64,000 bases of DNA from Buchananella hordeovulneris (GTDB lineage: Bacteria; Actinomycetota; Actinomycetes; Actinomycetales; Actinomycetaceae). The notes below the pieces were generated by a model, which had not been told where the DNA came from, searched no databases, and worked only from the letters and a program-made list of their open reading frames with translations. This document shows positions 44,666 to 53,027 of the stretch, in pieces. The first letter of the stretch is position 1; each line of letters begins with the position of its first letter. The DNA lies in assembly GCF_001907235.1 (NCBI RefSeq), contig NZ_MQVS01000003.1, forward strand, positions 62,001 to 126,000. The letters run 5' to 3'. The position numbers were made by a program, and so were the translations under genes.

Positions 44666-45370
44666 CTCAGACAGCCGGTTGGCGGCCGCGGCCACCATTT
44701 CTCCGTAGATGCGGCCGGGTTGGCGCCCCATGCGCTCGATGGGTCCGGATATGGAGGCGGCCGCGATGACGCGGCCGCCCTTGCCGCGCACTGGGGCCGA
44801 GACGGAGCACACGCCGATCTCGCGCTCGGAGACCGATTGCGCCCAGCCGCGGCGGCGCACGCCAGACAAGGTGGTGGCAGTGAAGCTGGCGCCCTTCAGG
44901 CCAGCGTGGAGGCGCTCGGGATCCTCCCACGCCAGCAGCACCTGGGCGCCGGAGCCAGCCAACATCGACAGGGTGGCGCCCACCGGCACGGAGTCGCGCA
45001 GCCCGGCGGGTCGTTCGGCGGTGGCCACGCAGATGCGGTGGTCCCCTTGGCGGCGGTAGAGCTGGGCGGATTCGTCGGTGTGATCGCGCAGCATGGCCAG
45101 CACGGGCCCGGCGCAGGCCAGCAGGCGGTCTTCCCCGGCGGCGGCGGCCAGTTCGGTGATGCGCGGGCCGAGCACGAAACGGCCTCGGGTATCGCGGGTA
45201 ACTAGCCGGTGGTGTTCTAGTCCGACGGCAAGGCGGTGGGCGGTGGGGCGGGTTAGGTGGGTCGCGGCCACGAGTTGCGCTAGGGTCGCCGGGCCTGCCT
45301 CGAGGGCATCGAGGAGGGCGGCGGCCTTGTCCAGCACGCCGATGCCGCTTGAAGTCTGCATCTCGTCCAT
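44642..45370 (-). CDS. ndgR: IclR-family regulator of leucine biosynthesis
   Basis: A 242-residue IclR-type regulator very like NdgR/LeuR of Streptomyces and corynebacteria. The winged helix reads GIGVLDKAAALLDALEAGPATLAQLVAATHLTRPTAHRLAVGLEHHRLV, and the C-terminal sensor contains LSGVRRRGWAQSVSEREIGVCSVSAPVRG and SISGPIERM. It is divergent from leuCD, its conserved target. ATG 45370 and ATG 45361 are both possible; neither has a strong ribosome site. The 76-bp gap to leuC holds a possible -10 TACAAT (45389-45394). Confidence 0.92.
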   Translation of the reverse strand: MDEMQTSSGIGVLDKAAALLDALEAGPATLAQLVAATHLTRPTAHRLAVGLEHHRLVTRDTRGRFVLGPRITELAAAAGEDRLLACAGPVLAMLRDHTDESAQLYRRQGDHRICVATAERPAGLRDSVPVGATLSMLAGSGAQVLLAWEDPERLHAGLKGASFTATTLSGVRRRGWAQSVSEREIGVCSVSAPVRGKGGRVIAAASISGPIERMGRQPGRIYGEMVAAAANRLSELLQQTSA

Positions 45371-45446
45371 GCGATGATATTGCCATCCTACAATGTGAGA
45401 TGCAAGTGGCGGGGCGGAGAGCCCCCCATGGAAAGGACGGCTGACG

Positions 45447-46859
45447 GTGGGCAAGACGCTGGCCGAAAAGGTCTGGGAGCAGCATGTGGTGTGCAAGGGC
45501 CGCGATGGCCAGCCGGACCTGCTCTACATTGACCTGCACCTCGTCCACGAGGTCACCAGTCCGCAAGCCTTCGACGGCCTGCGACTGGCGGGGCGGCCGG
45601 TGCGGCGGCCGGACCTGACGATCGCCACGGAGGACCACAACACCCCCACCCGGGACATCGACCAGCCGATCGCCGACCCGATCTCGCGCACCCAGATCGA
45701 GACGCTGCGCAAAAATTGTGCCGAGTTCGGGGTGCGCCTGCACTCGCTGGGGGACAAGGAGCAGGGCATCGTCCACGTCGTCGGCCCCCAGCTGGGCCTG
45801 ACCCAACCCGGGCTGACCATCGTGTGCGGCGACTCCCACACCTCGACCCACGGGGCCTTTGGGGCCCTGGCCTTCGGGATCGGCACGTCCGAGGTGGAAC
45901 ACGTGCTTGCCACCCAGACCCTGCCCCTGAAGCCGTTTAAGACCATGGCCATTAACGTCGACGGCCCCCTGCACCCGGGCACGAGCGCCAAAGATGTCAT
46001 CTTGGCGGTCATCGCCAAGATCGGGACCGGGGGCGGGGCCGGGCACGTTATCGAGTACCGGGGGCAGGCCTTCGCCGAAATGTCGATGGAGGAGCGCATG
46101 ACCGTGTGCAACATGTCCATCGAGGCCGGGGCCCGGGCCGGCATGATCGCCCCGGACGCAACCACGTTTGCCTACCTGCAAGGGCGGCCGCACGCCCCGC
46201 AGGGGGAAGACTGGCAGGCGGCGGTGGCGGCGTGGTCGCAGTTGCATACTGACGACGACGCCCACTTCGACACCGAGGTCCACCTAGCGGCCAGTGACAT
46301 CCGCCCCTTCGCCACCTGGGGGACCAACCCCGGGCAGGGCGTGCCGCTGGACGCGGTCGTACCCGACCCCGCCAGTTTCACCGACGAGACCGAGCGGGCC
46401 GCCGCCCGCCGGGCGCTGGAATACATGGACCTCCAACCGGGCACCCGCATGAAGGACATCGAGGTGGACACTGTCTTCCTCGGTTCGTGCACCAACGGAC
46501 GTTTGGAGGATCTGCGCGCCGCCGCCGCCGTGCTGCGCGGCCGCCGCATCAAGGAGGGCCTGCGCATGCTGGTGGTGCCGGGCTCGGCCCGCGTGCGCCT
46601 GGCCGCCGAGGCCGAGGGCCTGGACCAGGTGTTCACCGCGGCCGGCGCGGAGTGGCGCAACGCTGGCTGTTCCATGTGTCTGGGGATGAACCCCGATCAA
46701 CTGGTCGCGGGCCAGCGCTGCGCCTCCACCTCCAATCGCAACTTCGAGGGGCGCCAAGGCCCAGGCGGGCGCACGCACCTGGTCTCCCCGTCGGTGGCCG
46801 CCGCCACCGCCCTCACCGGGCGGCTGACCGCCCCCGCCGACCTCGAACCTGCGCGCTGA
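45447..46859 (+). CDS. leuC: 3-isopropylmalate dehydratase large subunit
   Basis: A 470-residue aconitase-family subunit that isomerises isopropylmalate in leucine synthesis. The 4Fe-4S ligands are the Cys in FLGSCTNGR and two in CSMCLGMNP. Substrate motifs include [32 protein letters not shown]. The GTG start follows AAAGGAC. leuD begins 10 bp downstream, and ndgR lies divergent upstream. Confidence 0.96.
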   Translation: MGKTLAEKVWEQHVVCKGRDGQPDLLYIDLHLVHEVTSPQAFDGLRLAGRPVRRPDLTIATEDHNTPTRDIDQPIADPISRTQIETLRKNCAEFGVRLHSLGDKEQGIVHVVGPQLGLTQPGLTIVCGDSHTSTHGAFGALAFGIGTSEVEHVLATQTLPLKPFKTMAINVDGPLHPGTSAKDVILAVIAKIGTGGGAGHVIEYRGQAFAEMSMEERMTVCNMSIEAGARAGMIAPDATTFAYLQGRPHAPQGEDWQAAVAAWSQLHTDDDAHFDTEVHLAASDIRPFATWGTNPGQGVPLDAVVPDPASFTDETERAAARRALEYMDLQPGTRMKDIEVDTVFLGSCTNGRLEDLRAAAAVLRGRRIKEGLRMLVVPGSARVRLAAEAEGLDQVFTAAGAEWRNAGCSMCLGMNPDQLVAGQRCASTSNRNFEGRQGPGGRTHLVSPSVAAATALTGRLTAPADLEPAR

Positions 46860-46869
46860 AAGGCTTCCG

Positions 46870-47469
46870 ATGGACAAGTTCACCACCCACACCGGCATCG
46901 GCGTGCCGCTGCGCCGCTCCAACGTAGACACCGACCAGATCATCCCGGCCGTCTACCTCAAGCGCATCACCCGCACCGGTTTCGAAGATGCGCTCTTCGC
47001 CGCCTGGCGGCAGGATCCCGCCTTCGTGCTCAACCAGGACGCTTACGCGGCTGGCTCCGTGCTCGTGGCCGACACGGACTTCGGCACCGGTTCCTCCCGG
47101 GAACACGCGGTGTGGGCGTTGCGCGACTACGGTTTTCGGGCCGTGCTCGCGCCGCGGTTTGCCGACATTTTTCGTTCTAATGCCGGCAAACAGGGGCTGC
47201 TGGTTGGCATCATCGACGAAGCCACCCGTGATGCGCTGTGGCAGCACCTGGAAGCCACGCCCGGCGCCGAGGTGACCGTCGACCTGCTCGAGCGAGAAGT
47301 GATATTCGGCCCGCACCGGGCCGCCTTCCAGATTGACGAGCACACGCGTGAGCGGTTGCTGGCAGGGGCCGATGACATCGCCATCACCCTGCAAAACGCT
47401 GCCGCCATCGCCCAATATGAGGCCGAGCGGCCCGCCTTTAAGCCGCGGACGCTGCCGGCCCGCACGTGA
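46870..47469 (+). CDS. leuD: 3-isopropylmalate dehydratase small subunit
   Basis: A 199-residue swivel-domain subunit that completes the LeuCD enzyme. Conserved [19 protein letters not shown] and [15 protein letters not shown] are present. It lies 10 bp after leuC, with GAAAGG before the ATG. After it, a 153-bp gap to murA holds a 9-bp GGCGGCGGC/GCCGCCGCC inverted repeat (47491-47524) that may end the leu transcript. Confidence 0.96.
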   Translation: MDKFTTHTGIGVPLRRSNVDTDQIIPAVYLKRITRTGFEDALFAAWRQDPAFVLNQDAYAAGSVLVADTDFGTGSSREHAVWALRDYGFRAVLAPRFADIFRSNAGKQGLLVGIIDEATRDALWQHLEATPGAEVTVDLLEREVIFGPHRAAFQIDEHTRERLLAGADDIAITLQNAAAIAQYEAERPAFKPRTLPART

Positions 47470-47622
47470 GTAGCTGGCGGTAGCTGCCCCGGCGGCGGCA
47501 ACGCTGGGGCCGGGGGCCGCCGCCGACTCCACCCGTACGGCGGGCAGCTGCGGGGTGCGCGCTGGCCGCAGAGGGCGGTCGGTCCACGTATCCTTGGGCG
47601 AGCGAACCGGTGAAGGAGAAAC

Positions 47623-48939
47623 ATGAGCGTCATGCGAGTGGAAGGTGGGGTCCCCCTCCAGGGGGAGATTTTTGTGCGCGGAGCCAAAAATTTGGTCTCC
47701 AAAGCCATGGTGGCGGCACTACTAGCCGACACCCCCTCTCAGCTCTCCAATGTCCCGCTTATCCGCGATGTCGACGTGGTTACCGACCTGCTGCGGTTGC
47801 ACGGCGTCGAGGTGGACTTCGACCAGGACTCCGGACAGCTCTACATGAACCCGGCGGTAGTCAGCCGCCCCGATGTGGCCGACATGGGGGCCATCGTCGG
47901 GGCCTCCCGCATCCCAATCCTCTTTTGTGGTCCGCTGCTGCACCGGCTGGGCAAAGCCTTCATTCCCGACCTGGGCGGCTGCCGCATCGGCGACCGGCCC
48001 ATCGACTTCCACCTGGCGATCCTGCGACGCTTCGGGGCGGTAGTAGATAAGGTGCCGGACGGCATCGAAATCTCCGCCCCGCGGCGGCTGGAGGGCGCCA
48101 TCATCGAGCTGGAGTATCCCTCGGTGGGGGCCACTGAGCAGACCCTGCTGACCGCCGTGCGGGCCAAGGGCCGCACCGTGCTGCGCAACGCGGCGGTGGA
48201 ACCGGAGATCATGGACCTGTGTGCCATCTTGCAAAAGATGGGGGCCCGCATCTCGGTGGCCACCGACCGGCAGATCACCATCGACGGGGTCGAGTCGCTG
48301 CAAGGCTACCGACACACCGCCCTGGCCGACCGCATCGAGGCGGCCTCCTGGGGGGCGGCGGCCCTGGCCACCGGCGGTGATGTTTTCGTGCGGGGGGCCA
48401 CGCAGCCCGAGATGATGACATTCCTCAATGTCTTCCGCAATGTCGGCGGCGCGTTCGATGTGCGCGATGACGGCATTCGCTTCTACCACCCGGGTGACGA
48501 CCTGCAGGCCATCGCCCTGGAAACCGATGTCCACCCCGGGTTCATGACCGACTGGCAGCAGCCCCTCGTCGTCGCCCTCACCCAGGCCAACGGACTGTCG
48601 ATCATCCACGAGACCGTCTACGAAAACCGCTTCGGCTTCACCAAGGCACTGCGGGGCATGGGGGCCCACATTCAGGTCTACCCCGAGTGCCTCGGGCCGT
48701 TGCGGTGCCGGTTCGGCGCCCGCAACTTCCTCCACTCGGCGGTCGTCTCCGGCCCCACCCCGCTGACGGGGGCCGACATCACCGTGCCCGACCTGCGCGG
48801 TGGCTTTTCCCACCTCATCGCCGCCCTGACGGCCACCGGCACCTCCCGGGTGCGGGGCATTGAGCTCATCAACCGGGGCTACGAACACTTCAACGCCAAA
48901 CTTCGGGCCCTGTCGGCCCGCTGCACAATGGAGAACTAG
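47623..48939 (+). CDS. murA: UDP-N-acetylglucosamine 1-carboxyvinyltransferase
   Basis: A 438-residue EPSP-synthase-fold enzyme that performs the first committed step of peptidoglycan synthesis. RGAKNLVSKAMVAALLA binds substrate. The loop GGCRIGDRPIDFH keeps the Cys that fosfomycin attacks, unlike mycobacteria which have Asp there. VPDLRGGFSHLIAAL is in the C-terminal part. The ATG follows GAAGGAG. plsC starts 10 bp later, so it likely heads a murA-plsC-gpsA transcript. Confidence 0.94.
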   Translation: MSVMRVEGGVPLQGEIFVRGAKNLVSKAMVAALLADTPSQLSNVPLIRDVDVVTDLLRLHGVEVDFDQDSGQLYMNPAVVSRPDVADMGAIVGASRIPILFCGPLLHRLGKAFIPDLGGCRIGDRPIDFHLAILRRFGAVVDKVPDGIEISAPRRLEGAIIELEYPSVGATEQTLLTAVRAKGRTVLRNAAVEPEIMDLCAILQKMGARISVATDRQITIDGVESLQGYRHTALADRIEAASWGAAALATGGDVFVRGATQPEMMTFLNVFRNVGGAFDVRDDGIRFYHPGDDLQAIALETDVHPGFMTDWQQPLVVALTQANGLSIIHETVYENRFGFTKALRGMGAHIQVYPECLGPLRCRFGARNFLHSAVVSGPTPLTGADITVPDLRGGFSHLIAALTATGTSRVRGIELINRGYEHFNAKLRALSARCTMEN

Positions 48940-48948
48940 GGACAATCC

Positions 48949-49755
48949 GTGAGCCGTTCCTTCACCCCCACCTACCGCGTCGCCGCCGCCATTGGCCGAG
49001 GCGTGATGCGCCTAGTGACCCGTCCCACCTGGCTGGGACTAGCAAAGCTCCCGCCGAGCGGCGGCTACCTGGTAGTAGGTAACCACGTATCCAATGCTGA
49101 CGGGCTCACCCTCATGCACATGCTGTTGGCGCAGCAGATACCCGTCAAGATCCTGGCCAAGCACGAACTGTTCAAAGTGCCGGTGCTCGGTTGGCTGCTC
49201 AAACGCACGGGACAGGTGCCCGTCTACCGCGGCTCGGCGCGCGCCACCGAGGCCCTGACCTCCGCCCGGGCCGCCCTGGAAGGAGGCGAGGTCGTCGCCC
49301 TCTTCCCCGAAGGCACCCTCACCCGGTCACCACGCATGTGGCCGATGACGGCCAAGACCGGGGCGGCGCGGCTCGCGCTGGCCACCAACGTGCCCGTCAT
49401 CCCGGTCGGACAGTGGGGCGCTCACGCGCTGCACCGCCGTGCCGGGGGGATGGTGCGTTTCTGGCGCCGTCCGCGGGTGGCCGCGCTCGTGGGGGAGCCG
49501 GTAGACCTCAGTGCCTGGCACGGCCGCACCGATAAGGAGGCCTACCAGGAGGCCTCGGTGGCAATCATGGCGGCCATCACCAAGCTGGTGGAGGAGCTGC
49601 GCGGTCAACCGGCGCCGGAGCAGGTGTGGGACATGCGCACCGACGGTGATCACCTGGACACGCCGCCGGACCTCGACCGCGGCTGGCAGCCGCGCCCCAT
49701 CGTCGTCGCTCCCCGCCCGCTGGGAGACAACCCGCCGTCGGAGCTGTCGGCATGA
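48949..49755 (+). CDS. plsC: 1-acyl-sn-glycerol-3-phosphate acyltransferase
   Basis: A 268-residue acyltransferase for phosphatidic acid synthesis at the membrane. Catalytic block NHVSNAD (HX4D), acyl-acceptor block FPEGTLTR and VPVIPVGQWG are present. The last 40 residues are polar and Pro-rich. The GTG start lies 10 bp after murA, and the end overlaps gpsA as ATGA, coupling acylation with supply of glycerol-3-phosphate. Confidence 0.92.
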   Translation: MSRSFTPTYRVAAAIGRGVMRLVTRPTWLGLAKLPPSGGYLVVGNHVSNADGLTLMHMLLAQQIPVKILAKHELFKVPVLGWLLKRTGQVPVYRGSARATEALTSARAALEGGEVVALFPEGTLTRSPRMWPMTAKTGAARLALATNVPVIPVGQWGAHALHRRAGGMVRFWRRPRVAALVGEPVDLSAWHGRTDKEAYQEASVAIMAAITKLVEELRGQPAPEQVWDMRTDGDHLDTPPDLDRGWQPRPIVVAPRPLGDNPPSELSA

Positions 49756-50768
49756 GCGGGCACGTCGCCGTCATCGGCACCGGGTCGTGGGGGACAACCT
49801 TCGCTCAGGTCTGTGCGCACGCCGGCCAGGACGTGGTGCTGTGGGGGCGCGACGCCCAAACCGTGGCAGGTATCAACTCCCACCGCAACGACCGCTACCT
49901 GCCGGGTATCGAGTTGGACAGCCGCATTCGGGCCACCGGTGACATGGCCGCGGCGGTTGCCGGGGCCGACTTGGTCGTGGTGGCCATTCCCTCCCAGATC
50001 GCCCGCGCCGCGCTGGCACCCATTCGCGGCACCCTCGGGCCGGACACGGTGGTGTTGTCCCTCATGAAGGGCATCGAGCTGGAGACGAATCTGCGCATGA
50101 GCCAGGTGCTAGCCGCTGCCCTTGCCGTGCCACCGCCCCAGGTCGCGGTGCTCTCCGGCCCGAACCTGGCTAAGGAGATCGCGGCCCAGCAACCCACCGC
50201 CACCGTGGTGGCCGCCCCCGAGTTGGAGGTGGCCGCCGCCGTCGCCCACCGGTGCGCCGCCCCCTACTTTCGCCCCTACACCAACACCGACATGATCGGG
50301 GTCGAGCTCGGCGGCGCCGTCAAGAACGTCATTGCCCTGGCCGCCGGCATTGCGCGCGGGCTCGGCTTCGGACAGAACACGGCGGCCACCATCATGACGC
50401 GGGGGCTGGTGGAAACCAGCCGCCTGGGCCTCGCCCTGGGGGCCAATCCGGAGACCTTCGCGGGCCTGGCCGGGATGGGGGACCTAGTGGCCACCTGTGG
50501 TTCGCCGCTCTCGCGCAACCAGTCCTTCGGACAGGCCATCGGGGAGGGGCTGGACCTTGCGGCCGCCCAGGCGCGCACTGGCGGTACCGCCGAGGGAGTC
50601 AAGTCGTGCCTGTCTATCAAGGCCTTGGCCGAGAGCGCCGGGGTGGAGATGCCGATAGTCAACGGCATCGTGGCGGTGCTCCACGGTGGGCGCGACCCGC
50701 GGGAGGTCACCCAAGCGTTGCTGGCCCGCCCCCGAAAAACCGAGGGCGTGGCGGGCGAACAGCACTAG
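49752..50768 (+). CDS. gpsA: Glycerol-3-phosphate dehydrogenase, NAD(P)+
   Basis: A 338-residue enzyme that makes glycerol-3-phosphate from dihydroxyacetone phosphate for phospholipids. N-terminal Rossmann motif VIGTGSWGTTFAQ; LSGPNLAKEI; catalytic Lys in GGAVKNVIALAAGI; GMGDLVATCGSPLSRN. Its TAG stop shares the tetranucleotide CTAG with the stop of the convergent lipoprotein gene. Confidence 0.95.
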   Translation: MSGHVAVIGTGSWGTTFAQVCAHAGQDVVLWGRDAQTVAGINSHRNDRYLPGIELDSRIRATGDMAAAVAGADLVVVAIPSQIARAALAPIRGTLGPDTVVLSLMKGIELETNLRMSQVLAAALAVPPPQVAVLSGPNLAKEIAAQQPTATVVAAPELEVAAAVAHRCAAPYFRPYTNTDMIGVELGGAVKNVIALAAGIARGLGFGQNTAATIMTRGLVETSRLGLALGANPETFAGLAGMGDLVATCGSPLSRNQSFGQAIGEGLDLAAAQARTGGTAEGVKSCLSIKALAESAGVEMPIVNGIVAVLHGGRDPREVTQALLARPRKTEGVAGEQH

Positions 50769-51451
50769 TCGAACACGTCAACGACGATCCGCAGCGGGTC
50801 TTGCAGCAGGAAAGTCCGGAACTTGCGCTGCCCGTCGACGCCCAGGTACAGGTGGCGTTCGGTGCCCGCACCGGTATCGACGTAATAGCCCAAAACCGGC
50901 CCGCCGATGGGCGCGCCGCTGCCAGTAAGCCGAGCGGAGCGCTCCAGTTGGGTGGAGGACTGTGCGACTTGGAGCCGCGTCAAGTGGAGGTGCAGCACCG
51001 CACTGCCTGGTAGCTCCAGCTCCGCCCCCGCGGCCGTGTTGCTTATGGGGGCCGCGACGTACTCGGCAGTGACTGCCGGCAAGCCCCCGGCAAACTCCAG
51101 CACCAGGCGGTCATAGCCCCGGTGGCGCCCGACCCGCACGTGGGTCAGCCACGCCCCGCCTGTGCCCTCCACCACGCGTCGCTCCACCGCCGGTGGCGGC
51201 AGGTGCCCTTCGACGATGTCGTCGTCCTGGGTCGAGGAGTCCGCCCGCAGCGGAAGGGTCGTGACCGTAACGGTGGGCTGCGGGGTGGGCGCGGGGGCCT
51301 CCTCAGGGATGTGCAACGGGGCGTGCCGCGGATCGGGGCTGTGCCCCGCGGTTGGGGGCGCGGTCGACGTCTCGGCGCACCCCACGGCGAGAAACGCGCT
51401 CACACCGCAGGCGAGGGTCAGCCAGAGGTGGCAGGATGGGGCACGCGTCAT
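50765..51451 (-). CDS. Putative lipoprotein with AMIN-like domain
   Basis: A 228-residue exported protein. The signal peptide ends in AVGC with Cys25; a Pro/Thr/His-rich linker leads to a beta-rich domain (about 90-228) with LTHVRVGRHRGYDRLVLEFAGGLP, YYVDTGAGTERHLYLGVDGQRKFRTFLLQDPLRIVVDVFD. This ending resembles AMIN-type domains that help localise wall enzymes; the function here is unknown. TAGGCT eight bases before the ATG may be its -10. It is inserted on the opposite strand between gpsA and ddl, which are often adjacent in relatives. It could be related to peptidoglycan synthesis, by context only. Confidence 0.78.
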   Translation of the reverse strand: MTRAPSCHLWLTLACGVSAFLAVGCAETSTAPPTAGHSPDPRHAPLHIPEEAPAPTPQPTVTVTTLPLRADSSTQDDDIVEGHLPPPAVERRVVEGTGGAWLTHVRVGRHRGYDRLVLEFAGGLPAVTAEYVAAPISNTAAGAELELPGSAVLHLHLTRLQVAQSSTQLERSARLTGSGAPIGGPVLGYYVDTGAGTERHLYLGVDGQRKFRTFLLQDPLRIVVDVFD

Positions 51452-51496
51452 GGGCCAACAGCCTAGCCCGTGGCAGAGCAATCGAGGAGGATTTTC

Positions 51497-52627
51497 GTGG
51501 GCGAACAGCACAATGTCCAGGCCGAGCGTAAGCCGCGCGTGGCAGTTATTTTCGGAGGCCGCAGCGGGGAACACGGTATCTCCTGCGCGACCGCGGCCAA
51601 TGTGCTGGCGGCTGTCGACCGGGACCGCTTCGAGGTGGTGCCGATCGGTATCACCCGAGACGGGCAATGGGTGGTGGCCCACGACGATCCTCAGCTGTAC
51701 GAGCTCCGGGCGGGCCAGGTGGCGGAGATCCTGCCCGCCGAGCACCAGGTGGTTGCCACCCTGGGGCAGGGACCGGCCTCGCTCCTGCAACTGGACCGCG
51801 CCGGGCAGCGGCTGGCGCAGCTCGGTGAGGTAGACGTCGTCCTGCCCTTGCTGCACGGCCCATTCGGTGAGGACGGCACGCTCCAAGGCCTGTGCGAAAT
51901 GGCGGGCGTGCGCTACGTCGGCTGCGGGGTGCTCTCTTCCGCGGTGGCGATGGACAAGCACATCGCCAAGCTGGTGTTGGCAGGACACGGCCTGCCCGTG
52001 GGGCGTTCGGTAGGCATCACCGACGCACAGTGGCGCCGAGACCCAGCCGTCTGCCTGGACGCCGTGGCGGCCCTCGGGCTGCCAGTTTTCGTCAAGCCTG
52101 CCCGCGCTGGCTCCTCCTTGGGCATCAGCAAGGTGACGCACGCCGGGGCGCTGCGCGACGCGATCGAGGCCGCCCGCGAGCACGACCCGAAGGTGATCGT
52201 GGAGGCCGCGGTCGACGGACGCGAGATCGAAGTAGGGGTGCTGCAGGGGCGGGACGGCCAGCGGCCGCGCGTGTCCGTGCCCGGCGAGATCGTGCTGCAC
52301 TCCGATGGGTTTTACGACTTTTCCACCAAGTACGTAGACGGCACCGCCCAGATGCAGGTGCCTGCCCAGCTGTCCGAGGAGCTAGTTGAGCGGTTGCAAG
52401 AGTTGGCGGCGCGGGCGTTCGAGGCGCTGCAGTGCGAGGGCCTGGCGCGGGTCGACTTCTTCGTGCGTGACAACGGAGACGTGGTCATCAACGAGGTCAA
52501 CACGCTGCCCGGTTTCACGCAGTTCTCCATGTACCCGGTCATGTGGCAGCACAGCGGAGTGGAGTATCGCGAACTAGTCACCGAGCTGCTTGAGCTGGCG
52601 CTATCTCGCCCCGTCGGGCTGCGGTAG
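51497..52627 (+). CDS. ddl: D-alanine--D-alanine ligase
   Basis: A 376-residue ATP-grasp ligase that makes the D-Ala-D-Ala peptidoglycan dipeptide. N-terminal VAVIFGGRSGEHGISC, ATP loop FVKPARAGSSLGISKV, and metal-site NEVNTLPGFTQFSMYP. The GTG at 51497 is chosen because AGGAGG lies six bases upstream; a GTG at 51470 is in frame but lacks a site. It is divergent from the lipoprotein gene. Confidence 0.95.
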   Translation: MGEQHNVQAERKPRVAVIFGGRSGEHGISCATAANVLAAVDRDRFEVVPIGITRDGQWVVAHDDPQLYELRAGQVAEILPAEHQVVATLGQGPASLLQLDRAGQRLAQLGEVDVVLPLLHGPFGEDGTLQGLCEMAGVRYVGCGVLSSAVAMDKHIAKLVLAGHGLPVGRSVGITDAQWRRDPAVCLDAVAALGLPVFVKPARAGSSLGISKVTHAGALRDAIEAAREHDPKVIVEAAVDGREIEVGVLQGRDGQRPRVSVPGEIVLHSDGFYDFSTKYVDGTAQMQVPAQLSEELVERLQELAARAFEALQCEGLARVDFFVRDNGDVVINEVNTLPGFTQFSMYPVMWQHSGVEYRELVTELLELALSRPVGLR

Positions 52628-52745
52628 GCGACGCTGTCGTTTGGGCCAGCTCGCCCAGAATGGGTGAGTTTTGAAACAGTTTGGGGCAGTTGCTGCGGTA
52701 GCCTGACGAGTGTTAAGGGTCACTAATCCTCAGGAAGGTATCGAC

Positions 52746-53027
52746 ATGGTGCCTAGTTCTCGTCGAGCGCATTCGGCTGAGCCTGCCGGAGTGGAAGTGT
52801 CGTTAGCATCCCTCCGGCCTGGCCAGGTAGCCCGGGTGGAAGGACTCGCCCCCTCCGTGCCCCTGCGCCTAGCCCAACGGTTGAAAGACCTCGGTTTTGC
52901 CTCCGGCAACATGGTGGAAGTCGTGCGGCGGGCACCCTTTTGGGGACCCACGGTGTTTCGTATCTTGGACTACGAGATCTGTCTGCGGCGGCACGACGCC
53001 AAAGCTATACGGGTGGTGGCCCGGTGA
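52746..53027 (+). CDS. feoA: Ferrous iron transport protein A
   Basis: A 93-residue cytoplasmic SH3-like protein. SLASLRPGQVARVEGLAP and RLKDLGFASGNMVEVVRRAPFWGPTVFRILDYEICLRRHDA match FeoA. It supports FeoB activity. AGGAAGG precedes the ATG. The stop overlaps the feoB GTG. The sequence GTTAAGGGTCACTAATCCT just upstream (about 52712-52730) is a weak candidate for an iron box. Confidence 0.9.
   Translation: MVPSSRRAHSAEPAGVEVSLASLRPGQVARVEGLAPSVPLRLAQRLKDLGFASGNMVEVVRRAPFWGPTVFRILDYEICLRRHDAKAIRVVAR

Noticed and set aside
47491-47524. Riboswitch or leader before murA
   Set aside because: Only a GC-rich inverted repeat is visible; no known riboswitch core was recognised.
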